Origin: Candidatus Poribacteria bacterium
Lineage (GTDB): Bacteria > Poribacteria > WGA-4E > WGA-3G
Assembly: GCA_022827185.1 (NCBI GenBank)
Contig: JAJDTM010000037.1
Location: 1-63,690, forward strand
DNA: 63,690 bases
Direction: 5' to 3'
The translations under genes and the position numbers were made by a program. Within the stretch, counting starts at the first letter, position 1. Each line of letters starts with the position of its first letter. The notes below the pieces were generated by a model, which did no database searches, was not told the origin of the DNA, and saw nothing but the letters and a program-made list of their open reading frames with translations. Of this stretch, positions 1 through 7,473 are shown one piece after another.

Positions 1-105
1 CTTCCAAAAAGGCGTGGCTTTACCGGATTGTATCCAACGCCTTGCGCGTGAGGATTTCGTAGGCATTAGAGGCGTTTGGTTTTTATCTACAACGACAACT
101 AACAT
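1..105 (-). CDS. iscB: IscB-family RNA-guided nuclease, N-terminal 35 codons (cut by window edge)
   Basis: The minus strand from the ATG at 105-103 to the window edge encodes an open start beginning MLVVVVDKNQTPLMP, followed by SRARRWIQSGKA. This is the RRXRR-type N-terminus seen in IscB proteins: a beta strand, the PLMP motif, then an Arg-rich helix. IscB is the transposon-encoded ancestor of Cas9 and uses an upstream-encoded omegaRNA as guide. The HNH and RuvC-II/III parts lie outside the window, so intactness cannot be judged. A purine-rich ribosome site (AGAGG) sits 7 bases before the ATG. The ~200 bases upstream are non-coding, strongly structured and end in an IS-type hairpin, as expected for an IscB locus. 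Confidence 0.82.
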   Translation of the reverse strand, partial: MLVVVVDKNQTPLMPTKSSRARRWIQSGKATPFWK

Positions 106-312
106 GCGTAAACCTCTTTCGAGTATGTATTGCCCCTTCCCCATCACATATCCAAGGGGTATCAGACGAGGGGAGTATCCGATACATAGTTAGGCTACCA
201 CGCCATAGATATGCGATATGTTACGGTAGTCAACGGTTTAACTCGTGGAGTGAACGGTTGGTATACGCTTCGCACAAGCCCCCGCCTTTAGGTAGGGGTT
301 ATTGACTGTGGT
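106..312 (-). ncRNA. IscB omegaRNA (HEARO-type RNA) and transposon left end
   Basis: This non-coding stretch lies directly upstream of the iscB start and is rich in paired segments when read on the minus strand. There is a terminal CCCC..CC-TAAA-GG..GGGG hairpin (plus 279-298), a CTACC/GGTAG stem (about 228 to 193), and a CCCCTT/AAGGGG stem (about 159 to 130) just before the ORF. IscB omegaRNAs (HEARO RNAs) occupy exactly this place, with the guide at their 5' end just outside the transposon end. The guide would therefore read bases of roughly 303-330, between the element and the stop codon of yqeK. Exact ends are inferred, not seen. Confidence 0.7.
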
Positions 313-330
313 TTCCTTTAATTCTAATTC

Positions 331-933
331 TTAACGCTCAAAGCTCTTTAATGTACTATTGTAGGTATGAAGCGTATTTGGATGGATCATGACCCCTTTT
401 TTGAGAAGGTGCTCAATTTTCGCACGAGCGACGCAATGCACCGCGCGCTCCAAATCTGTGTATGCCAACTCCCGTACTATACGAACAGCACCGTGTGTCC
501 GTGCTGGCTCCGCAAAGTCTGCCACGTATAATACTTGTGAGAGAGACCCCATTGATGGGCTTCCAGTCGTATGGTTCCGAATGGCTTCGAGTACCTCTAA
601 CTCGGTTATGGCGAATTTCTCTATTGCCAGTTTTACACCGATGAGTGGGTGCAGCAGCGAAGGATTTATCTCTTCAACCGGATCAAGCCGGATGTCATAG
701 CGACGTACGGCGTTATATAATTCCTTAGCGTTCATCCATTTCGCGCTATCATGTAAAAGCGCGGCAAGATTCGCATGCCAAACATCTACTTCATGAACAC
801 AGGCGAGGTCAACCGCCATTTCTTGTACAGAGAGAACATGCTGAAAGCGTTTCTCGCTCAGTTTGTCGGAGAGATACTGCTGAATTTCAATTGACTTCGG
901 GTGCGTCCGAAGTTCTTCGAGTGTAATGTCCAT
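331..933 (-). CDS. yqeK: HD-domain diadenosine tetraphosphate hydrolase, YqeK family
   Basis: A 200-residue HD-superfamily phosphohydrolase. The HD pair is at about residues 61-62 in LLHDSAK, an upstream metal-ligand His is in FQHVLSV (about 32), and a further His is in IRNHTTG. This spacing is that of the YqeK family, which splits Ap4A symmetrically into two ADP. The family is classically encoded next to nadD, and nadD lies 0.4 kb upstream here with yacG between them, which supports the call. The gene reads toward the IscB element, which begins within ~30 bases of its stop codon, so its original 3' flank has probably been replaced. Confidence 0.85.
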   Translation of the reverse strand: MDITLEELRTHPKSIEIQQYLSDKLSEKRFQHVLSVQEMAVDLACVHEVDVWHANLAALLHDSAKWMNAKELYNAVRRYDIRLDPVEEINPSLLHPLIGVKLAIEKFAITELEVLEAIRNHTTGSPSMGSLSQVLYVADFAEPARTHGAVRIVRELAYTDLERAVHCVARAKIEHLLKKGVMIHPNTLHTYNSTLKSFER

Positions 934-952
934 TTGACTGTATGCGCGCTAT

Positions 953-1195
953 TTAATCTTTCTCATCGTCAATGTGAATCCCTAATTCGGCTAATTCAGC
1001 AAGCAACTCTCGTTCGGTGTCCGACAAAATCGTTTCCGGTAACGGCGTACGAATCGCGTATTCCTCATTGATCCATTTTGACAGGTCCGCTGCCTTACAC
1101 CGGGTACTGCAGAATGGGAAGTTTTTCGGTAAAGGTGTTCCCGCTTTCCATACAAAATCGTAGGTTGTTCCGCACATACTGCATGTGTGTTCCAC
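953..1195 (-). CDS. yacG: YacG-type zinc-binding protein (DNA gyrase inhibitor family)
   Basis: An 80-residue protein with a four-Cys zinc knuckle: CSMCG near the N-terminus and CSTRC about 20 residues later, followed by the family-typical ADLSKWINEEYAI. In E. coli YacG binds GyrB and inhibits gyrase; whether it does so here is inferred from family membership. The C-terminal half (about 45-80) is acidic and predicted helical. It sits 19 bases upstream of yqeK on the same strand. It is separated from nadD by an 88-bp MITE-like element. Confidence 0.8.
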   Translation of the reverse strand: MEHTCSMCGTTYDFVWKAGTPLPKNFPFCSTRCKAADLSKWINEEYAIRTPLPETILSDTERELLAELAELGIHIDDEKD

Positions 1196-1257
1196 GTTCT
1201 TGATGTCCTCGTATTCGATTTCGGTGTGTCAATTTTTAAACGGATTTTTTCGTTTCA

Positions 1258-1345
1258 GGACTTACGCATTTTTCCATAATAACGGACGTATAATGCCCTG
1301 CAGTCGGGGTTTGAAACCCCGCCTGCAAAGGGGCTGCGTAAGTCC
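1258..1345. mobile_element. 88-bp MITE-like element, copy 1
   Basis: It is bounded by perfect 11-bp inverted repeats GGACTTACGCA (1258-1268) and TGCGTAAGTCC (1335-1345). The centre carries a palindrome built on GGGGTTTGAAACCCC. A second copy with the same ends and the same central palindrome is at 31275-31363. There is no coding capacity. The last base is the first base (in plus coordinates) of the nadD stop codon, so the element landed exactly at the end of nadD. Confidence 0.85.
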
Positions 1346-1950
1346 TACTTTTGTTGATACAACCGATGTCGATGAATATAAGTTTCGACTGTTTCGGGTA
1401 CGAGATACCGGATCGAAAGCCGTTTCCGAATTCGTTCGCGAATGGCTGTAGCAGATATATCTACACCGGTTACTGGGAACGTCGTAACCCGTTTGCGTAC
1501 TTCCAACGGCACTCGGTTCAGGTCGTAATTCGGACGTGTTGTTGCGATCATAACGCATCGCGCCAAAACCTCGTCAAAGTCTTTCCAGACCTTATACTCA
1601 ATGAGCGAATCAGCACCGATAATCCATGCCAGTTCTGCCGTTTCTCCGTAAAGTTTCTGCAGAGATTTCAGTGTTTCAATGGTATATGAGGGACCGGCGC
1701 GCTCCAATTCAATCCGTGATACCTCGAAATGTGGGTTCTCTGCAATCGCCAAAAGTACCATCTGATATCGGTGTTCGGGTTCGATAATATCGGCATCTGC
1801 GACCTTATGTGGGGGTCTGGCAGAAGGAATAAACAAGATATTATCGTAGCCCAATCCGACCCGGACCTGTTCAGCACTGAGTAGATGCGCGTAGTGAATC
1901 GGGTTGAATGTCCCGCCCATCACAGCGATTCTTTTGGTTATTTTCAGCAT
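1345..1950 (-). CDS. nadD: nicotinate-nucleotide adenylyltransferase
   Basis: NadD condenses nicotinate mononucleotide with ATP in NAD biosynthesis. The nucleotidyltransferase signature GGTFNPIHYAH is close to the N-terminus, giving the (H/T)xxH site HYAH. The second signature DISATAIRERI, equivalent to SSTxxR, is near the C-terminus. IPSARPPHK and WIIGADSL are also typical. The open frame extends to 1971, but the ATG at 1950 (MLKITKRIAVMGG) gives the usual spacing to the motif and is preferred. The stop codon abuts the MITE-like element. It is grouped with yacG and yqeK, matching the frequent nadD-yqeK neighbourhood. Confidence 0.9.
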   Translation of the reverse strand: MLKITKRIAVMGGTFNPIHYAHLLSAEQVRVGLGYDNILFIPSARPPHKVADADIIEPEHRYQMVLLAIAENPHFEVSRIELERAGPSYTIETLKSLQKLYGETAELAWIIGADSLIEYKVWKDFDEVLARCVMIATTRPNYDLNRVPLEVRKRVTTFPVTGVDISATAIRERIRKRLSIRYLVPETVETYIHRHRLYQQK

Positions 1951-2058
1951 CAAAATGTCCAGCAGATGCAACTTACTTCAGAAAATCCGGCATTTTTTCA
2001 CGGTTCTTAAAGTATACAGATTTGCAAGGGGAAAGTCAACGGAAAAATTGTGGTTGGA

Positions 2059-2826
2059 CTAACTTCCTTGGACGCGAGCCTTGTAATCGTCATACGCCCT
2101 TTCAATCTGCTTCGCCGATTCTTCGGGACCAAGAAAATGTGCACCCGTTAACACAACAGGGGGTTTCCCGCGTTCTGTCAGGAGTTCGGCGACTCGGCAC
2201 TTAATCGCATTGACAATCGAAAGTGTTCCGATGCTTGACGTAGGTCCCACTGGATATGCCAAATTTGGGATCTCTACGACAGCATCCCCGGGTGGATTGC
2301 AGTTGTCGATCGTTAGATCCGCAATCTCAAAAAGCCGTTTGCCAGAAGTGTGTTTGGATGTAGATGAACGGCTGTGTGCGATAGAAGTCACTGCAATAAC
2401 AGGCAAACTCCGTTCCTTCGCGCCTATTGCCATTTCAACGGGCAGAATATTCGTGCCAGAATTAGAAAATACCATCATGCAGTCGTGAGGCCCGAAAGTG
2501 AAATTGCGTAAGATCACTTCTGCATATCCTGAGATATTTTCGAGAAAAAGTGCTTGGCGTTGACCGTTGCAACCGACGACTTGGTTGTGAAACGTGACAG
2601 CCAATTCTACGATGGGAAAAAACCCCGGAAAACTCCCGTAACGCGGAAAGATTTCTTCGACTGCCATGCGGGAATGTCCCGATCCAAATAGGTAGACGAG
2701 CCCGTCCTCAGCTATTGTTTCAGCACACATATCGGAGGCTTGCGCGATCGCATCGGTTTGGGTCGCTTCAATCTGTTTCAGAATGTCTTGTGCGGTATGT
2801 AGATAGCGTAGATAAGAAATGCTCAT
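2059..2826 (-). CDS. SIS-domain protein (UPF0309-like sugar isomerase domain)
   Basis: A 255-residue protein with a single SIS (phosphosugar-binding) fold. It has YLFGSGHSRMAVEE at about residues 45-58 and VFSNSGTNILPVEMAIGAKERSLPVIAVTS at about 118-148, the usual SIS sugar-phosphate loop. HSRSSTSKHTSGKRL is typical of the UPF0309 branch. Proteins of this branch are assumed to bind or isomerise amino-sugar phosphates. No catalytic assignment can be made from the sequence alone. It lies ~90 bases upstream of nadD and is probably the promoter-proximal gene of the nadD-yqeK group. Confidence 0.75.
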   Translation of the reverse strand: MSISYLRYLHTAQDILKQIEATQTDAIAQASDMCAETIAEDGLVYLFGSGHSRMAVEEIFPRYGSFPGFFPIVELAVTFHNQVVGCNGQRQALFLENISGYAEVILRNFTFGPHDCMMVFSNSGTNILPVEMAIGAKERSLPVIAVTSIAHSRSSTSKHTSGKRLFEIADLTIDNCNPPGDAVVEIPNLAYPVGPTSSIGTLSIVNAIKCRVAELLTERGKPPVVLTGAHFLGPEESAKQIERAYDDYKARVQGS

Positions 2827-2971
2827 AATAGTGTTGTTTGCTGTAACCTCAATCGCTTGGTTTTTGAATTTTAAGGGTGTAGCCTATAAGTCCATATTGC
2901 TACAGTACTGTTACCTATTCTATCACGATTCTGACATATTCACAACGCTTTTCTGTCCACTTCCCAGAGCC

Positions 2972-3176
2972 ATTCAGTTTCGGTTTTCTGTTGGTTATAT
3001 GGATAAATCGGGATGCCGAAAAATGGTGTAAAATTTCACAGTTTTCATAGCAAATCGAGAATGCTATGAATTTTGTGAAGTGCTGTAAACCTAATCCACG
3101 ACTGGGTTTTTGACGGTTTCAGTAGCAGGATCGTTAAAGGCTGCTATGAAATTTGCTATGAAAACTGTGAAATTTT
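2972..3176. repeat. ~205-bp repeat with 26-bp inverted arms, copy A (left flank of island)
   Basis: It begins ATTCAGTTTCGGTTTTCTG. It contains a perfect 26-bp inverted repeat (3030-3055 against 3151-3176) enclosing 95 bases, which would form a long AT-rich hairpin. A second, clearly homologous copy in the same orientation is at 8508-8690. The two direct copies bracket the accessory island. No ORF is present. Confidence 0.85.
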
Positions 3177-3455
3177 TGTGATTTTATTTCTGCCGTCATT
3201 TTACACAGATGCCCTCCGCACCGGACTGAAAACATGAAACCCCAAACAGACAAAAAATCTGCGCAATTGTGACTTCACCGAATAAATTTGACGATTTTTC
3301 TTAAATTTTGTAAAATATAGCGTTAATAGAATAAAATATATTGTTTTATTATAAATTATTAACTTAAATCAGTATAAATTCCATTTTTTTTTACAAAATT
3401 TCAAATTTGAGTCTACTTATTTTGTAAAATTTTTGAGATTCTTTTATCAAATCTT
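3177..3455. other. AT-rich spacer without recognisable gene
   Basis: This stretch is strongly AT-rich, particularly 3280-3450, with runs such as ATTTTGTAAAATAT and several short inverted segments. I see no credible coding frame, RNA fold or promoter that can be assigned. It separates the repeat from the insertion-sequence end. Confidence 0.5.
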
Positions 3456-3498
3456 CCGCTACAAAACCCAATCCTTTAGGTTTAGGATGTAGTAGCGG
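3456..3498. repeat. IS200/IS605-type end hairpin
   Basis: CCGCTAC (3456-3462) pairs with GTAGCGG (3492-3498). The inside contains ATCCTTTAGG...TTTAGGAT. The CCTTTAGG core resembles the tnpB right end (5020-5043) and the iscB left end (279-298). It is probably the left end of the tnpA-tnpB element or a leftover end of a related element. Confidence 0.55.
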
Positions 3499-3538
3499 CT
3501 AATCGGTTGACATATCACAAAAATAATATATTTTACCA

Positions 3539-3745
3539 ATGCTTGCGAGCATTCCACCTAATGTTTCTGTAACAAGCGTAATCGGTAAAAGTAAAGGATA
3601 TACAGCCAAGATACTTCGCAACGAGTTTCCAACATTGAAACGCCGACTGCCTTGCCTGTGGAGACGTTCAAAGTTTGTTGCGAGTGTGGGTAGCGTCACA
3701 CTTGAAATCCTGAAGCAATATATTGAGAACCCAAAAGGTGTCTGA
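3539..3745 (+). pseudogene. tnpA: TnpA (IS200/IS605 Y1 transposase) C-terminal remnant
   Basis: 68 residues match the C-terminal end of IS200/IS605 TnpA: KSKGYTAKILRNEFPTL, LWRRSKFVASVGS, then the helix LEILKQYIENP, whose Tyr is the likely catalytic residue. The N-terminal half with the HUH metal-binding motif is absent. The frame closes upstream with a TAA within a few codons of 3539. The fragment therefore cannot be an active transposase. Its stop codon abuts the tnpB ATG (TGA at 3743-3745, ATG at 3746), the normal tnpA-tnpB arrangement. Confidence 0.8.
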
Positions 3746-4984
3746 ATGCCAAGTTTCTACCGAACTCAAACACTGAAAATAGAAGAACAACCGATATTCT
3801 CTGCAGTCAATGCTGCGTCTGCTAACGTTTGGAATGACTGTTGCTATCAAATGGATATGTATCAGTGGCACCGTGGCTATCCACACGCTCATAATCACTT
3901 CTATTTCGGTAAGGATTGCGAAGGTTGGATAGACGAAAAACTATCTAATCCGTTATTGCATTCGCAAAGTAGGCAAGCGGTTCGGGAGCGTTACTTCAAG
4001 TCTTGGAACTCCTACTCCGCTGTAAAAAAGAGCGGTGGTGTTCAGACCCCGAAACCTCCTAATAAAGAAAAAAACTACCTGACGACACGTTTCAAAAAGT
4101 CTGCTATCCGATTCGTTGAAGGGCGACTGTTTGGCAAACGTGTTGAACTCTCTTTGGCAAAAGGTCAACCGAAAATAGATATACCTTTGCCAAGTAACTT
4201 TGATATGTCTAAAGCCGAACATATCGCAACGATTGATTTGTGCTATAACTACGGGCACTGGACCCTCCATTTCTCGTATAAGTATGAAACCGAAACAACC
4301 GAAACAGGGCAAGAAGTTGTAGGCGTTGATATAGGCGAAATACACCCGATTGTCTCTCACGACGGGCAGGACACGCGTATCTACAATGGACGGTATATTC
4401 GCTCACTATACCGCTATAGAAACAAGGTGCTTGCCGAATTTAGTCAGACGATCAGTCGTTGTAAACGGCATTCAAAACGCTGGTGGAAACTCACGCGTCG
4501 GAAATGGAAGCGTATCCGAAAGATTGATAACCAAATCAAAGACGCACTCCATAAACAGACGACGAAGTTCGTGAAATACTGCCAAAACAAAGGCATTGGC
4601 ACGATAGTTCTTGGAGACCTCACAGGTATCCGAAACACTATCAACTATGGCAAACGTGCGAACCAGAAACTCCACCAATGGGCTTTCGGTAAGATAGCGG
4701 AGTTGATAACCTACAAAGCAAAATGTTTAGGTATCAAGGTTGAAACGATTGACGAATCCTACACTTCACAAACCTGCCCGAAATGTGGCAACCGAAAGAA
4801 ACCAACAAACCGAAACTACACTTGCAGCTGTGGATTCAAATATCACCGCGACGGTGTCGGTGCAATCAATATAAGACGAAAGTATCTGGGTCACTTCGGT
4901 GATCCCGTAGTGGCGGAAATGGACGCTGTCCGCATGACACCGCCCTTGGGCTTTCGCTTGGAAGTCCCTGTTGCCTCGTCTTAA
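3746..4984 (+). CDS. tnpB: TnpB, IS605-family RNA-guided nuclease with displaced RuvC glutamate
   Basis: A full-length 412-residue TnpB/OrfB. It has an N-terminal wedge/REC region, then RuvC-I GVDIGEIHPI (about 205-214), RuvC-II region IVLGDLTGI, a zinc ribbon CPKC...CSC, and RuvC-III HRDGVGAINI. TnpB is an omegaRNA-guided DNA endonuclease that cuts vacated donor sites and so helps keep the IS in the genome. The usual RuvC-II Glu (EDL) is Gly here (GDL). A Glu in TIDESYTSQTC about 50 residues later can substitute, as in TnpB/Fanzor branches with a rearranged active site. The adjoining tnpA is truncated, so the element depends on a transposase elsewhere. The reading frame is intact, which argues for selection on TnpB. 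Confidence 0.9.
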   Translation: MPSFYRTQTLKIEEQPIFSAVNAASANVWNDCCYQMDMYQWHRGYPHAHNHFYFGKDCEGWIDEKLSNPLLHSQSRQAVRERYFKSWNSYSAVKKSGGVQTPKPPNKEKNYLTTRFKKSAIRFVEGRLFGKRVELSLAKGQPKIDIPLPSNFDMSKAEHIATIDLCYNYGHWTLHFSYKYETETTETGQEVVGVDIGEIHPIVSHDGQDTRIYNGRYIRSLYRYRNKVLAEFSQTISRCKRHSKRWWKLTRRKWKRIRKIDNQIKDALHKQTTKFVKYCQNKGIGTIVLGDLTGIRNTINYGKRANQKLHQWAFGKIAELITYKAKCLGIKVETIDESYTSQTCPKCGNRKKPTNRNYTCSCGFKYHRDGVGAINIRRKYLGHFGDPVVAEMDAVRMTPPLGFRLEVPVASS

Positions 4985-5050
4985 ACACGAGGAATGTTTC
5001 TACAAGGAACAAAAGAACCCCTGGTCTCCTTTAGGCTTGGGAGTATGTCA
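4900..5050 (+). ncRNA. TnpB right end / omegaRNA (reRNA) scaffold
   Basis: TnpB omegaRNAs overlap the 3' end of tnpB and run to the right end of the IS, with the guide just outside. Here the sequence after the stop ends with the imperfect hairpin CCCCTGGTCTCC-TTTA-GGCTTGGGAG and TATGTCA (5019-5050), a form typical of IS605 right ends. The guide would then be the first ~16-20 bases after about 5050, which are the start codon region of the methyltransferase gene. The 5' limit of the RNA is a guess. Confidence 0.55.
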
Positions 5051-5051
5051 G

Positions 5052-6431
5052 ATGGCTACAAATATTAATCCAAAGACGATATTCACGGGTGATAATCTAC
5101 CTATAATGCGTGGGATAAATAGTAAGTCAGTGGATTTAATCTACCTTGACCCACCCTTTAATAGCAATACTAACTACGCAGCACCTATAGGTTCAAAAGC
5201 TGCGGGTGCTGAATTCAAAGATACATGGACGCTTGATGATATTGATAATGCTTGGCTTGATCTAATTGAGACCAAGTATCCTGTTCTTAACCGAGTAATT
5301 CACGCTGCGATGACAAACAGCGATAAATCTTACCTGATTTACATGGCTGCTCGGTTACTGGAAATGCACCGTATCCTCAAAGATACAGGGTCTATCTACC
5401 TACATTGCGATGCGACAATGAGCCATTATCTCAAGCTCGTTATGGATAGTATTTTCGGTAAAGATATGTTTCGGAATGAAATTGTATGGCAACGATCTTC
5501 AGGACGAGCAAAAGGCAGCCAACACAAAAGTAAAACCCTTGGACGCGATACTGATAGTATATTTCACTACTCTAAATCGAACGACTTTTTGCATAATTCG
5601 GTAAACATTCCTTTAACTGAATCTGAAATAAGTCTTAAGTTTCCTAAAACTGACGAAAATGGACGAAGATACAACACAAATACCCCTATCTTTTGTCAAC
5701 CATCAATGGGATCTCGTCCTAATCTTTGCTATGAATATAAGGGCGTAGTAAATCCACACCCTTCGGGTTGGAGAGTAAAAAAAGAAAAATTAATTGAAAT
5801 GGACAAAGCCGGTTATATTATATGGAGAGAAGGCAAGCGTCCATTACGAAAAGCGTACGCAGATGAATATGAAGGTAAACCCGTTGGAAGTCTATGGACT
5901 GATATATCAATTGCAGCAGGAAAAGAACGCACTGGATACCCCACCCAAAAACCTTTAGCACTCTTGCACCGGATTATCAAAGCATCGTCTAACGAGGGAT
6001 ACGTGGTATTAGACCCTTTTTGCGGTTGTGCGACAACTCTCGTCGCAGCAGGTAGACTTCAACGAGATTGGATAGGTATTGATATATCAGCGAAGGCAGC
6101 TGAATTAGTTGTTGAACGTATCAAAGCAGATCAGGGATTGTTTCAGAAAATTGTTGCACGCACAGATATTCCTAAACGCACGGATTTAGGTGATATTCCC
6201 CGATACAACGCACCTGAAAACAAAACACGGTTATATGGAGAGCAAAGCGGGAATTGTAATGGGTGTGGTACACATTTTCAGCAACAACACCTTGAAGTTG
6301 ACCATATTATCGCAGAAAATGTTGGGGGGACTGACCATATTGAGAATCTTCAACTGCTCTGTAGTAACTGCAACAGAATTAAAGGTGACCGTGGACAAGA
6401 ATATCTGCTCTCAAGACTGAACAAAGATTGA
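5052..6431 (+). CDS. class beta DNA methyltransferase fused to HNH nuclease domain
   Basis: 459 residues from the ATG at 5052. The open frame reaches back to 4971 inside tnpB, but those codons lie in the IS end. The N-terminus has motif IV DPPF at residues 33-36. Motif I, LDPFCGCATTLVAAG, comes late (about 318-332), preceded by TGYPTQKPLALL: the permuted (beta) order of N6-adenine/N4-cytosine methyltransferases. The C-terminal ~70 residues are an HNH domain: CNGC, LEVDHIIAENVGG, LLCSNCNRIKGDR. Modification and cleavage domains in one chain suggest a self-contained restriction-modification protein or a modification-linked defence nuclease; which is unknown. GGGAG inside the IS right-end hairpin serves as ribosome site, 8 bases before the ATG. 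Confidence 0.8.
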   Translation: MATNINPKTIFTGDNLPIMRGINSKSVDLIYLDPPFNSNTNYAAPIGSKAAGAEFKDTWTLDDIDNAWLDLIETKYPVLNRVIHAAMTNSDKSYLIYMAARLLEMHRILKDTGSIYLHCDATMSHYLKLVMDSIFGKDMFRNEIVWQRSSGRAKGSQHKSKTLGRDTDSIFHYSKSNDFLHNSVNIPLTESEISLKFPKTDENGRRYNTNTPIFCQPSMGSRPNLCYEYKGVVNPHPSGWRVKKEKLIEMDKAGYIIWREGKRPLRKAYADEYEGKPVGSLWTDISIAAGKERTGYPTQKPLALLHRIIKASSNEGYVVLDPFCGCATTLVAAGRLQRDWIGIDISAKAAELVVERIKADQGLFQKIVARTDIPKRTDLGDIPRYNAPENKTRLYGEQSGNCNGCGTHFQQQHLEVDHIIAENVGGTDHIENLQLLCSNCNRIKGDRGQEYLLSRLNKD

Positions 6432-6478
6432 AATGTGAAAACTACTAATTGCGAAAAAGAGAGGATTCTATTACAAGA

Positions 6479-7108
6479 ATGTTTATGTCGTTTTTGAACT
6501 TAGTACCATTGCCCATATTAGTATTGTTAGGTTTTGCTGTATTAGGTTTTTGTGATTGTTTGAAGAAATTACACACATGGGGATCGAAAATAGAAATGTT
6601 CAGTGATTATAGAGAGAGATTAGTAGAATTCCATAATAACGTTAAAGAGAGTAAAGATTTTAATCCCGAATTAAGCGATTATCTTCTTGAAAATGCTTTG
6701 AAAATCAATTTAGACAGTATTATTCGTATCAGAAAAAATCACCCAATGTTGGGTATTTCAACAGGAATTATGAATGAAATTAACGATATAGTTACACTTA
6801 AATGCTATAATTTTACAGAAGACTGCCGAGATTTTGATAATATGCTGGTTCAGAATATCGGTGCTTTTAAAAATAAACATCAAGAGACTCAATCTAAAAT
6901 TATCAATCCGATACACCTTGTAAAAAATGGTGTATTTTTCATATTTAACAATATTCCGATTGTTAATCTTATCCCAACAAATCTTAAAAATCTTCTCATT
7001 AAGATTTTTCTTTTTATATCCGCAATAGAAACCTTACTATCTTTATTTAGTCAAAAACTACTAATAGAACAGATTATAGAGCGGATTTCTGAATTGCCAA
7101 TTTTTTGA
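6479..7108 (+). CDS. AT-rich membrane-associated protein of unknown function
   Basis: I do not recognise a family. The frame can start at TTG 6449 or ATG 6479; the ATG gives 209 residues. Visible are a hydrophobic segment near the N-terminus (about FLNLVPLPILVLLGFAVLGF) and a hydrophobic stretch in the C-terminal third (LLIKIFLFISAIETLLSLF). Between them is a charged, mainly helical region with no metal or nucleotide motif. It is markedly more AT-rich than the chromosomal genes around it. It starts within 50 bases of the methyltransferase-HNH stop, so it may be co-transcribed and functionally linked. Guilt by association suggests defence, but nothing in its residues proves it. Confidence 0.6.
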   Translation: MFMSFLNLVPLPILVLLGFAVLGFCDCLKKLHTWGSKIEMFSDYRERLVEFHNNVKESKDFNPELSDYLLENALKINLDSIIRIRKNHPMLGISTGIMNEINDIVTLKCYNFTEDCRDFDNMLVQNIGAFKNKHQETQSKIINPIHLVKNGVFFIFNNIPIVNLIPTNLKNLLIKIFLFISAIETLLSLFSQKLLIEQIIERISELPIF

Positions 7109-7190
7109 CTGCCTTTTATTTTTGGTGAATTGGAAATTAACTAATTCCAACACGAATTATTACGTAAAAATTTCTGCAAGTCCAAACTGA

Positions 7191-7223
7191 CTAATTCCGA
7201 TCAGTAATAGTTATCGGAATTAG
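7191..7223. terminator. perfect 11-bp stem-loop, possible terminator or mobile-element scar
   Basis: CTAATTCCGAT (7191-7201) and ATCGGAATTAG (7213-7223) are perfect inverted repeats with an 11-base loop. It lies 80 bases after the membrane-protein gene. There is no U-run after the stem, so intrinsic termination is only possible, not clear. Confidence 0.4.
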
Positions 7224-7306
7224 TGCAATGGTATTGAGTTAATCCAAATTTAAGCCATACGAAAACTACTTATTGCGTTTTGTTTTATAAGATAGCGGTT
7301 TTGGGT

Positions 7307-7330
7307 GTATGCCCGGTGCGGTTAGAAACC
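7307..7330. repeat. REP-like palindrome (degenerate)
   Basis: CCCGGTGCGGTTAGAAACCGCGCC is an imperfect palindrome closely related to the one at 7474-7499. The expected CTAC after the stem is degraded to CATAGG. The surrounding 7224-7588 stretch has no gene. Confidence 0.6.
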
Positions 7331-7473
7331 GCGCCATAGGTGTCAATTTAGGGATTGTTCATGGTATTTTGTAACACCGAAGCTGCTATAAACATAATGA
7401 AGAAACACCCAAGCAAATAAACCCTACGGGACTGAAGAGGTTTTTGATTCATACAAGGTTTTTGTGTAAAACC

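Noticed and set aside
1..190. Plus-strand frame at the left edge (FQKGVALPDCIQ...)
   Set aside because: It is the shadow of the IscB start on the other strand and shows no family features.
1262..1558. 98-codon minus-strand frame over the MITE-like element and nadD end
   Set aside because: It is out of frame with nadD and depends on the repeat; no protein features.
4444..4678. Minus-strand frames within tnpB as antisense genes
   Set aside because: No start context or motif, and fully overlapped by the conserved tnpB frame.
4971..5051. Methyltransferase start at 4971
   Set aside because: These codons lie within the tnpB end and IS right end; the ATG at 5052 follows a good ribosome site and begins the conserved protein.
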